This document shows, piece after piece, positions 34,691 through 44,079 of a stretch of DNA of 64,000 bases. A model generated the notes under the pieces. That model saw only the letters and a list, made by a program, of their open reading frames with translations, was not told the origin of the DNA and ran no database searches. The DNA lies in assembly GCA_963971535.1 (NCBI GenBank), contig OZ020589.1, forward strand, positions 57,252,342-57,316,341, in the 5' to 3' direction. This DNA is from Notolepis coatsorum (Eukaryota > Chordata > Actinopteri > Aulopiformes > Paralepididae). The number at the start of each line of letters is the position of its first letter. Position 1 is the first letter of the stretch. The position numbers and the translations under genes were made by a program.

Positions 34691-34970
34691 TGTTATAATG
34701 TCAGCTTTATATATATCTAGGGTTAATATTGATGCAGTATCTATATTTCCCCACTAGAGGGAGCTATCGCTCAAGGCATATTATTTTGTGACTACAGATA
34801 TATACGTGAGGTATTCTCCGTATCCGGGGCCGGCGTTCTTACCTGTATGACTAACGTGCGCAGAGTGTAAGACGCACCTGTATTGTATTGCTCCCGTTAC
34901 CCACTAAACTACTCAACCAAAGGGATCACAAGCGTGTTGTGTGGCTTACTTATTATTAGAGGTTACCACA
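34691..34970 (+). repeat. 3' LTR of the Gypsy element
   Basis: Same length as the 5' LTR. Differences seen: ACATGCG versus ACGTGCG and CTCCAGTT versus CTCCCGTT. Confidence 0.95.
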
Positions 34971-35030
34971 GTAACTGTCTAAAGCATTAACTGGGTTAAT
35001 CTAAATGTTACATTGTAACTGTCTAGTTAA

Positions 35031-36907
35031 CTCTTTCAGTGCCACTCACGAGATTTCTCGTGTTTTTTTATAGGTGGTTGCTAGCCACTCACGAGATTTC
35101 TCGGATTTTTAATTTAAATTTTTTTTTGCGATCTGAAAAATGATTGCATCACCCGAGCCTACCCGAGTATAGCCGAGGGGCGCCGACGATCACTGTGGAA
35201 AAAAGCGCCCCCTGTTGTCTCCCAGATGACATAAGTGATTTTGGAATGGACTCAATGAAAATTAATGGGGAAAAAAATCCGGTACTCCACATTTTCCAGT
35301 TCACTGATCCAGCCGGGGTTACTAGAGTTCATTCTGGAGCCTCAGATCCCCGCGGATCATGGAGTTCTACTGTATCGCGTTGGATCCATACACGTATCGA
35401 TTTTTTCGAATGGTGATCAGGAATTGGAATATACCAGTTGGATACCATCTGATGTCAGGTAAGGACTCTATGTTATCAGTGGTAGGATAATCAGAGTAAG
35501 TTTGATGAAGTTATAAGCTGTTTTGTGAAATGTCTTCTTTCGGTTTCACTGTAAAAGTCCGAGAGGAAATCAACGAGGCGATTATCCGTGCGCGGCCATA
35601 ATGTGCGTGCGTGCACGTATAATATTGATCATCTAGCGTTTATTTGAAAACGATTCATAAAAAGGCTGACGAATATCAACGTTGTGGAATATTCCACTAT
35701 AAGACGATTTTCATAGAATGCTCCAGAATGAGCTGTTTTTTATATCAAAACGGGGGCTTTTCTAACTGCTCTGAAACGGCAACGACGCGATAAAAAAAAA
35801 TCTGCCTTCACAGCACTGACTGGAAAATAGTCTTTGATAATGCGATGGGCAGATTAGACACATAGCCATAATTGAAAACATAGATTAGGCGATATTAACG
35901 TTAACACTTTGGTTGCCTTGGGTTAAATTAATGATATACCATAGATTGCCAGCGCTATTTGTCTATGGAGAAAGTCCCCTTCTTTGCAGGGCTATAACTT
36001 TTTAAATTCTATTGCTACATTGCCATTATTAGGGCCCATTCAAAGTCCTATATGTATTGTTCATTGTGTAGCAACGTTAAACTTTTTCATTCACATATTC
36101 ATAGTAAAGTATGGTCTAATGTATAAGTATGTTTTCATCTCTTTCTGCAGCTTTCTCCAGAACGTGATATATAGCCCCAAATGCATTATATTGATGATGA
36201 AATACAGTTTGATGGCAATCAGCGCGATATAAAAAATTCCAACTAGACGTACTTCTAGAAGTTACTACACGTCATCTGATGTTGACCGGATGGGCGAGGG
36301 GGCGTTTATAATTCCGTGGGCAGCGTTATACCAATCATCTAATGTGGGTCAAATGTTGATAATAGCAGTTAGTATCTAAGACGGTAACGTTACACGCTAA
36401 AACTCACCCCAGTCTCCGCGCGCCGTTGGGCGATCATCGTCGAGTAGAAATTTTATCATTATGGGATATATTTTTACCCGGTCCATCTCCAGCTTGTATA
36501 ATGGTATATACGTCCAAATCATGTTGTTTATCGAGTTATTGCCAATCGATCACCGTGTAGCGTGACGAGCCAGAGTCCCATGAACCATAGCGAGCGCCCG
36601 GAAGTACTACGGTCGTCATGACAACCTCTATTCAAGATCCTGTGTGGCGATTGCGCCGATCGGCCACCAGATGGCGCTCCTGAACCGCCAGAGAGCTCAG
36701 TGGGTCCTGCTGGTGGATCTCAGGCCAGCGGAGGGGGAATATGAATCCGATCGCAGATTTTTGAAATATTGATATAAGGACCCCGGCAACTTTAGCATGG
36801 CCAGCAAAGACGTGAAAAGACGTGTCCCGGCAGTCAAAGTGTTAACATTGGCGCCGATGGTGGCATTCAAGCGGTAAAACGGAAAACCAGGCGTGGCACT
36901 GAAAGAG
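35031..36907. mobile_element. piggyBac-like TTAA element with a nested relative
   Basis: TTAA at 35027-35030 and 36908-36911; ends CTCTTTCAGTGCCAC and GTGGCACTGAAAGAG. It inserted in the minisatellite. It is close to the element at 23700, including the CACGAGATTTCTCG subterminal palindromes and a splice-donor-like CAGGTAAGGACT near 35457. A second TTAA element is inserted at 35905-36841. Confidence 0.85.
35905..36841. mobile_element. Nested piggyBac-like TTAA element (937 bp)
   Basis: TTAA at 35901-35904 and 36842-36845; ends CACTTTGGTTGCC and GGCAGTCAAAGTG. The uninterrupted site (CGTTAACATTGGCGCC) is preserved in the related element near 24575. Its interior differs from the other TTAA elements here, so it is a third family member or subfamily. 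No transposase is visible. Confidence 0.85.
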
Positions 36908-37195
36908 TTAAGGCATTAACTGGGTTAAGTGGGGAGTGCGTCATGGTACAGTTACAGTAAGTGGGGAGTGTAAACAAGTTGAACGCCAACTTGCTATATG
37001 GATTCATTGGATTGTAATATAATTATGTTTATTATTATAGGTGGAGGTTTCTTATAAGCCTTCTGGGATTTTCTGCCTCTTCCTGCACTGTAGGCCTATA
37101 TCTTTTGTACTTTACAGTTGTCGTTATTGTGGTGTTGTTTCTATACTGTGTGAAAATTAAACACCCCCACCCTGGACCAGATATGCTCAGTCAGA

Positions 37196-37489
37196 GGTTA
37201 GATAAAATGTATATACTCTCTTTTCTAGACTCTTTTTGTATCACAAACAGTACTGTATTTGCAAATCTGGTATGTCATAAATGTATAGATGTAGCAGTAC
37301 TGTCTATCTGTATGTCGTGTATGTCATATATGTTATGAGGAATTGAAAATGGGGGACCCTGATGTAAACAAGACGAAAGTCTTTCTCTGGTCTGCATCCC
37401 CTTAACAATTGTATGTATTGAGCTGTACTGTACTGTACCCATTCTGCAATCTGTTAATACAGTTTTCAATCAATCAATCAATCAATCAA
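37196..37489 (+). mobile_element. (CAAT)n-tailed retroelement 3' end, copy E
   Basis: The longest shared form: from AAAATGTATATACTCTCTTT through CAGTACTGTATTTGCAAATC to TAATACAGTTTTCAATCAAT. The stretch 36931-37195 before it is unassigned. Confidence 0.75.
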
Positions 37490-37756
37490 ACGCGTCACGT
37501 GAAATAACGTTATGTGAATAAACCTATAACGTTACAATGTACAGTACAGCGTATAAATAACGTTATACGCGAATCTGGTAGTACATTTCTTTTTATCTTC
37601 TTGAGCTGATAACATTACATCCGCCTTTTACCGCGTGACGAGCTAAACCAATCAGAGAGGGGCTTCGCTCAACCAATCAGAGAGGGGTCTGCAGAAATGG
37701 AGTTCAACCAATCAGAGAGGGGTCTGCAGAACTGGAGCTATGAAATGTAGAGACGC

Positions 37757-40190
37757 GGATAGGAGAGGAGACCCCACATGCAGGAAACACGAGCAGAGAG
37801 AGAAGAGGCTGAGGCGACGGCATGACGTGAACGGGCTTTTACTGAGCAGTTGCAAACAAGAATACAAGTTGAAACTGTTACAAACAAAAGCGAACTGCAA
37901 AACCCGAAAACAAACAATACTTCAGCAGAGCTGGAAATAATGTGGACTAAGTAGGAACGGACTCACGGGGAATACTGGTAACCAGGGCCGCCTCAGGGGG
38001 TGTGCGAGCAGTGCGGTCGCACAGGGCCTCGCGGGAAGGGGGGCCTCGCATAAAAAAATAAAAAAAAATTATATATTTTTTTATTTTATTTTTTATTTTT
38101 TTTATTTTTTTGCGAGGCCCCCCTTCCCGCGAGGCCCTTTTTCATCACAGACCTAAAATCTAGTTTTGCTTATATGCTTATATATTTCACATTAGACACG
38201 TTTGTAGAATGTGTCTGACTTGTTCCTGGGTCTGCAGACATACTCACTATTGGAGTTCAGCCTCTGGGGTTCTGCAGCAGACATACTATTGGTTTCAACG
38301 AAGGGAGTGGTTTTACTTACATCATGTGTAGTACGCCGGCGTGAGTCAGCTGCGTTTGACTATTTCGCGCGTGCAGCTTTTGACTATTATGCTTGGTTAT
38401 GCCAGCCAAGACGAAGAAAGAGGTCGGTCATTATCAGTCGGTCGGTCACCAAGGAACGTTGACGAAAGGCCTCTCGCTAGCGGGACAAATGGCCGGAGCC
38501 TTGTCATGGTATAGCCATGATGATGTCGGCTAGTAGCTAGCTTAGCTAAAGGCTAACTAGCGTTAGCTAACCTAGAGAGCCAAGATGAAGAGGATGGTCG
38601 TTTGGCAGATGAACTTCGTCAACTCCACGCGGTTGTCTCCATCCTCTTGGACGTTTGGTGAGTTTTTAACCTATTCTATTAACTCTATTCTATTCCCGCC
38701 GTGGACATCTCTCTCTCTCTCTCTCTCTCTCTCTGGAGCTAAACTGGCCGACTAGCTGTTGTAGTACTACTAGTAGCTAACGGTGTGTGACCTGGTGTCA
38801 GCACCTGTATGTAGCCGCATAGCTTGCTTCTGCATTAGCTAATGATTAGCGATAGCCTGGTTGAGCTAACTGTTAGCCAGTTAGCTGTTTAGCTACGACG
38901 TTAGCTGCCGGCTGCGCTCGGCTGGGAACGTTCGTTTGATGCTATCAGTTAGCCTTGAGTTAGCTGTTAGCTTGTGCTACGACCATTGACATTAGCCGTG
39001 AGAATAGCAGGGGGTTATTTTTGTCCCGCCAGCGAGAGGCCTTTCGTCAACGTGGAGACCTGTGTTGCGGCCTTTCGCCCTGCGTTCCTTGGTGCAGGTA
39101 AGATTAATGAAAATCATGACATGACTCTTCCTTCCTTCCCCTCCCGAATGTTTTGTTAATAACGATGTTTTTTTCCAGGCAAAACATATGTTACTTCACA
39201 ACATTTGGAGATACGACATGTGCTGTGTGTGAATTCATTGTCTTGGTCATTTGTGTAGCTTGGGTAGCGTTGGGCCGTTGGCCAAAGCTGTGTGTGGCCT
39301 GGTGTCAGTAGCCTACATGGCTAGCCTTTAGCTGTCGGCCATTGGCTCCTTGCTGCTTTGTTTTCTCTGGTATAGACCCTCTTCTCTTTGGATTTAAGTG
39401 TTGATCGTTGTCCTTTTGGACAAAATAAATCTTGCACAGGGCCTCGCATTTCTCCCAGGCGGCCCTGCTGGTAACAAAGGTGAGTACGTGACCGAACACA
39501 ACTGTGATAACAATGAGACAATACAATGGTGCGACAATGAATGTGAGGAATGGGCAGCTCTATAATATACTGCCCGTGATTACTAACAAGTGCCAGCTGG
39601 TATAAGGCCAGGCATGGCCTAAGCTGAGGAACACAGGATAGTAAAACAAATTCACATCATTGATAAAAGCATGTGTAAAGGGAATATCTTTAAAGGAACA
39701 CATATATAAAAAGAACAACCCTTAAGGAAACACATGTAAAGATGTTTAACACTAAAAGACATGTGAAAAGGGGTGAACCTTAAAGGAACACATGTAAAGT
39801 TAAACACTTACAAAAAACATATGTAAAGGGAATTAACCTTTTAAAGGAACACATATATAAAAAGAACAACCCTTAAGGAAACATATGTAAAGATGTTTAA
39901 CACTAAAAGACATGTGAAAAGGGGTGAACCTTAAAGGAACACATGTAAAGTTAAACACTTACAAAAACACATGTAAATGGATGAACCTTTAAAAGGAAAC
40001 ATATGAAAAGATAAACCTTTTAAAACACAAGCTAAAACGCACCACACAACATGAACAGATAAAACACAGCACCATTAATAACATCCAGAATAAGGTCCAA
40101 TATCTGGAGATGCTGCATTTGGCCACCAGAGGGCGGCAGAAAAGCACTGTTCACATTGTTCGGGCATGATCCCTGGCTGGGATAATGACA
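37757..40190 (-). repeat. Main part of the 5' LTR, with a hAT insertion
   Basis: Matches the 3' LTR. It is longer because of a hAT element (37983-39467) and an extra internal tandem duplication of about 140 bp (39690-39975, AAAAAGAACAACCCTTAAGG units). Its last 27 bp are displaced to 25006-25032 by the compound insertion. Confidence 0.8.
37983..39467. mobile_element. hAT element (1,485 bp) in the 5' LTR
   Basis: Ends CAGGGCCGCCT and its complement AGGCGGCCCTG. The exact 8-bp duplication CTGGTAAC flanks it (37975-37982 and 39468-39475), and the 3' LTR has the empty site near 19250. Inside are a 30-bp inverted repeat (about 38020-38130, GGGAAGGGGGGCCTCGC and complement) and a second inverted pair (about 38440-38486 and 39017-39095, GAAAGGCCTCTCGC-type), which may mark another nested element. 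No transposase recognised. Confidence 0.88.
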
Positions 40191-40195
40191 CACTG

Positions 40196-40598
40196 GCCAT
40201 TGGGAGCACCGGGAGCATAGGAAAAAATATATATTTTATTATATTATTTATTATTATTATAAAAAATGTATTTGCCCGCTGTCAGGCCACTGCACTTAGA
40301 AGCAGGCCAGGCCAGTGTTTCTAACTGTGGCGGCACGATAGTTAGAAAACCTAGGTGGGAAAAACCAGCAGATCACTGTGACAGAGGGTAACACAGTCTA
40401 AACGCACACATGTTGGAGAACTATCTCTCTCTCTCACTCACACACACACAAATGGAGCCGCATGTGATTGGTGGAGGCGGGACCAGGCCATGCAACTGAT
40501 TGACAGTGGAGATGGCGTATGGAATGGCAGATGGCACTTCTGCAGAATGACAGGGAGAGACAGAGTGAAAGACAAAAAATGTCAAGCATAACCTGTGC
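40196..40598. other. No gene recognised
   Basis: AT-rich and CT/CA-repeat sequence. It contains CAGTGTTTCTAACTGTGG near 40314, which is hAT-end-like, but no partner was found. Confidence 0.4.
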
Positions 40599-40730
40599 AT
40601 GAAGATGGACAGTGGAAAAAAGAGGAAGGGTGGGACAGAGAGGGAGAGGGAGAAAAAAGGCACTTGCAGGAGATGCTGCTAAGTGCGGCAACATTTACCA
40701 AATGTTTTCTTGCATCACAGGACCACCAGG
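40599..40730 (+). pseudogene. Possible hAT (ZMYM1-like) transposase first exon, frameshifted
   Basis: Codons read MKMDSGKKRKGGTERERE, then after a one-base slip in an A-run LAGDAAKCGNIYQMFS. This Lys-rich leader followed by an AAKC..I..MF motif resembles the N-terminus of ZMYM1-like hAT proteins of fish. A GT splice-donor-like sequence follows at 40730. The evidence is short. Confidence 0.4.
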
Positions 40731-40822
40731 TTAGTCAGTGATAAAAATAAACATGCTAGCTAGCTAACATAGCTAACATTACCATGCATCATCATCGTCC
40801 CCTGTCAAAAGCCGAATGTTAA

Positions 40823-41580
40823 AGGGGAACTATCTTATAAATGGCCTTTCCCAGTGGTTTGCATTGTTTTCTAGCAATGTGGGGTTGTACCAACACTGAC
40901 TAGATGTGAAATTCTCATTCAGTCCCATTCCTCCAGTTCAGCTGAGACAAGATCCTCCCCCACTAAACCAAGCCATTCGAATTTACGCAGATCTATGACG
41001 TGTAAGAAATCTGATCTGCCACCGCCCGCCCACAATCAACTGTGATACGTTTATATGAGCAGCGAGTGGAAATAATGCAGAAGCGGTTTCGACAGCAGAG
41101 ACCTTCAGCTGTTCACACACACACACACACTGTGAATCACACACAGAGAACTAGATAAAACGGGTGGGAGGGAATGGGACTGGGGGGGAGCTCTCTCTCT
41201 CTCTCTCACTCTCTCTCGTATCAGCACTCGCTGTATCACCGTCAACCTGTTGCAAAATATCATAGCGCACGCTCCTACGCGCGCGCCCGTATTCCGATCC
41301 GTGCAATAATATTCACAGGGGTATATATTGTCATTTGAAACAAGTTGCCAATGCATTGTCCTGTGGGATTATCCCCCCCCCCCCCCCCCCTCCCCTGCGG
41401 CGAAATTAATTAGTCCCTCTCTATCTCTCTCTCTCCCCCAAAGGGATCTGCCAGTGCAGGTGGGTGACTGTCACTCAAAGCGCATTGTGAGTATGGGCGG
41501 AGCCCAGCCAAAAACAAGCTTGGAATCTGGAAGGGCAGAAAGTGGTCCACCAAAGTACTTGATTAAAAATACATAACAAT
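40823..41580 (+). mobile_element. TTAA-target MITE-like element, copy 1
   Basis: Starts AGGGGAACTATCTTATAAAT after TTAA (40819-40822). The same start is found after TTAA at 62176, and both share a right-hand block ending TGATTARAAATACAWAACAAT. I did not find a matching right TTAA, so the end is approximate. CT, CA and C-run microsatellites interrupt it. Confidence 0.5.
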
Positions 41581-41650
41581 GAATTCGATTGAAAAAAATA
41601 TGTGTTCCATACTCAGGAATTGTGTAAAATTACCCAAATAGTGAAAGAAA

Positions 41651-42145
41651 GTGTTACACTCTTACCATTAGGGGACAAAATTCTCCTCTTCAAAAATGCC
41701 ATATAATTATTATATGTTGAAATACTTTTCCAATAATCTTTTCATAAATATTTTATTCAACTTCAGCCCTGATAATAACCATTTTTAGTTTGAGATTTTA
41801 GTTTTTTTTGTAATCTGACATAAAAAAAAAAAAAAAAATCCATCAAAATCTGTGTTGTTGGCTGCTAATCATTGACACATGCTAGCCTGTAATAATCCCC
41901 CACAGAAAAATCTACTTTGCATTTTTGATATATTGAAAATATTAAACTTTTTTCAATATTGTGTGTTTTTCTTAACAATAATTTGTGATGCCATCACACT
42001 GGCATTTAAAGGGTTACAATTATACAATTAATTGAATATATGGTGGTTATGATCAGGGCTGAAGTTGAATAAAAGATTTATGAAAGAAAAAGTGGAAGTA
42101 ATATTTTATGGTGTTTTTGAAGAGGACAATTTAGTCCCCTAACAC
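41651..42145. mobile_element. MITE with about 100-bp imperfect inverted ends
   Basis: GTGTTACACTCTTACCATTA, then GGGGACAAAATTCTCCTCTTC at the left, is mirrored by GAAGAGGACAATTTAGTCCC plus CTAACAC at the right. The inner parts (CTTCAGCCCTGATAATAACC near 41765 and complement near 42048) also pair. It is AT-rich and without coding sequence. No target duplication was resolved. Confidence 0.6.
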
Positions 42146-43146
42146 TTTAATGACCAGCCACGTATATATACGTGTTTCGGTGCCATGCGTTGTGGACCAG
42201 AGGCACGTATATAGCCGTGGCAAGTTGTTATTGTTTTATTCCATATTAATAACCGGATCAAGATACCCGATCGACTCTGCAGATCTACCCGCTTCTGTGG
42301 AATCGGCAACAATACGAGCCAGATCCTCTTACGGGCGCCATCGCTCCACTGCAGTATCATTGTGGGCGAATGGAATATTATTATTATTTTTTTTTAAACT
42401 TTGACCAGTCAGCTGGTTCTTTTAGCGTTTATCGCTTTTTCATCGCATTTATACTTGGTCAAGTTCGACCGACAGAAGCAGGCTGAAAGGGTTCAGATGG
42501 GGGGGAAGACACTCTGGGAAAGGCACGGCTGCCGTCCGGGATTCGAACGCGCTCAGCCCCAGATCCGTGACGAGCACGGTTGTCCACGGCGCTGAAATAG
42601 CACTCGCGGTACGTGGTGAGCTACTGGAGCTCCCCTGGAATATTTTTTTTACCCTCCAACGGAGTATCATATTACTCTGATCACAAACCAACAGCATGCA
42701 CGATTATCACGTTTCGAAGCAGAGATTTCACCATGGAATAAGGGGATTTATCATCAACCAATGGACATATCGATCTACCAGATGCCGATCGTTAACGGGG
42801 AAATGCTGCCGGGTATCACACGGGCTGACGGTAAGACATTTATCACCTAATTTATAGCCGGATCGGAGCTTGCTGTGCAACGCTAGCAATCGATCTGTGA
42901 ATGTGGCTACTTACACGGACACTGTATTGGTAATCGATAATACTGATCGACGTCCCCTGCCGCCCCCCTTTCATCCATAGATGCTCTGGGATAGTCCGGA
43001 TCATAAGCAGTTTATGTTATTTCATTAGCATATATACGGAAACATTACCGGTCCCCGAAATTCCCCGAAATTCCCATGGTCCAATCACATCATACCAGGT
43101 GAGAATATGACATGTTCCAATCTATACTGGATATTTCATCAATACA
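42146..43146 (+). other. Possible piggyBac-like 5' end; otherwise unassigned
   Basis: Starts CACTTTAATGACC-type sequence overlapping the MITE boundary, followed by a CACGTATATATACGTG palindrome and a second CACGTATA copy, the same layout as the TTAA elements at 23700 and 35031. A donor-like ACGGTAAGAC occurs near 42829. Neither a TTAA nor a right terminus was found, so the call is tentative. Confidence 0.35.
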
Positions 43147-43326
43147 TTAATCTTCATTAAATATTTTATTGGACCGTGTTAAAATGATTTTAGCTTTAAG
43201 TTTTGGAACCTTTGCCTTTCTAGTGACAGCTATTATATTGTGGTCACTGAAACCTACAGAGACAGCCTTAGAGCATTGTTCAGAAACATTTGTATAAATA
43301 TGGTCAATGCACTGCTGACCATATTT
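43147..43326 (-). pseudogene. LINE endonuclease C-terminal fragment
   Basis: Minus-strand residues CIDHIYTNVSEQCSKAVSV and GFSDHNIIAVTRK are the conserved end of an APE-type LINE endonuclease, including the SDH catalytic motif. The upstream side is interrupted by a SINE (43327-43792). Confidence 0.8.
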
Positions 43327-43792
43327 CTTTTTTTGATCCACTTTTCCTCCTTTTATATTTTACTCCCATCCCAATTTCGTATTATCCAATTCTCCCCTGT
43401 CTTGAACGTTGCTAGACTATGCCTCCCACTGGTCAGCTGTAGTGAGGATAGAAGCCTTGCATCACGTGTCCCCTCCGGTACACAAGGAGGCAGCCTGTCG
43501 CATCTTTTCACCGCAGCAGGTAGAATTCTCAGTGGCGAGGAGTAACACGTGGGAGGCTCACGCTGCCCCCGCTACTTCCTGTTTCCGCTGCACCGGCGCC
43601 ACCCAACCGACCTGTAGGAGTTGCTGTCCACAACGTCCAATCCCCACCCACTGGCTTTCCCACCCTCTAACACTGCCAATTGTGTTAGTATGACGGCCGG
43701 CCAAGCCGGTAGCAACGCCGAGAGCTGGGCTCGATACCAGCGTCTCCTGTGTTAGTGGCGAGCGCCTTGCCCACTGCGCCACTCAGCCGCCT
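43327..43792 (-). mobile_element. tRNA-derived SINE with 16-bp target duplication
   Basis: On the minus strand it starts GGCGGCTGAGTGGCGCAGTG, with a box-A-like TGGCGCAGTGG and a box-B-like GGTATCGAGCCC about 45 bp later, the internal RNA polymerase III promoter of tRNA-derived SINEs. It ends in an A-rich tail (plus-strand CTTTTTTT at 43327). The 16-bp repeat ACTGCTGACCATATTT flanks it at 43311-43326 and 43793-43808. Length 466 bp. Family not named. Confidence 0.85.
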
Positions 43793-44079
43793 ACTGCTGA
43801 CCATATTTATATTTGCAGCATATTTTAAACTCACAAACAAACACAATCAAAACACAATGCACTTCTTCCTCGGATCGTGCATCGATCAGGCTCATTCCTT
43901 AGGGGGGGGGGGGGGCAGACATTATTTTGCATTCAAATGGGGATAACGGAGACAATGTGTCAATGAATGGCCCATCTGTTTGCTCCAATCAGGTTATCAG
44001 ACCAGGTTATCAGATCAATCCACTACTGTACTTTATAGTGTTATAGTACAGTATCATGTTGTGTTGCTGTTGGTTAAAA

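Larger units (their letters stand above)
26571..34970 (+). mobile_element. Young Ty3/Gypsy retrotransposon split by a LINE
   Basis: Two 280-bp LTRs, gag-pol in between, and an exact 5-bp duplication GTAAC (26566-26570 and 34971-34975) within a minisatellite unit. The LTRs differ at two positions, so the insertion is recent. Without the 3.4-kb LINE the element is about 5.0 kb, normal for Gypsy. Domain order is Gag with two zinc knuckles, protease, RT, RNase H, integrase. The RT and integrase blocks resemble the K02A2.6-like group common in fish. One frameshift and the LINE disable it. Confidence 0.95.
25033..37756. mobile_element. 12.7-kb compound insertion with 9-bp target duplication and about 90-bp inverted ends
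   Basis: Both ends carry GCGTCTCTACATTTCATAG running into two direct copies of CAGACCCCTCTCTGATTGG, in opposite orientation. GGATAGGAG flanks the insertion at 25024-25032 and 37757-37765. The 3' LTR shows the unfilled site (GGATATGAG near 19025). A 9-bp duplication with long inverted ends fits Mutator-like elements, but no transposase is visible, so the class is inference. Most of its length is later insertions. Native parts seem to be 25033-25176, 25813-26034, the minisatellite around 26.2-37.0 kb and 37490-37756. Confidence 0.75.
19011..40190 (-). mobile_element. Non-autonomous LTR retrotransposon expanded to 21 kb by nested insertions
   Basis: On the minus strand the element starts TGTCATTATCC at 40190 and ends CCCTCACA at 19011, with the 5-bp duplication CACTG outside both ends (19006-19010 and 40191-40195). 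Its 5' LTR is 40190-37757 plus 25032-25006. The internal region is 25005-22011, and the 3' LTR region is 22010-19011. There is a purine tract just before the 3' LTR and an ORF (22615-25003) starting right after the 5' LTR. No protease, RT or integrase was seen, so it would have to rely on proteins from another element. Insertions: two copies of a TTAA element in the 3' LTR, one in the ORF, a hAT in the 5' LTR and a 12.7-kb compound insertion in the 5' LTR. Confidence 0.85.
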
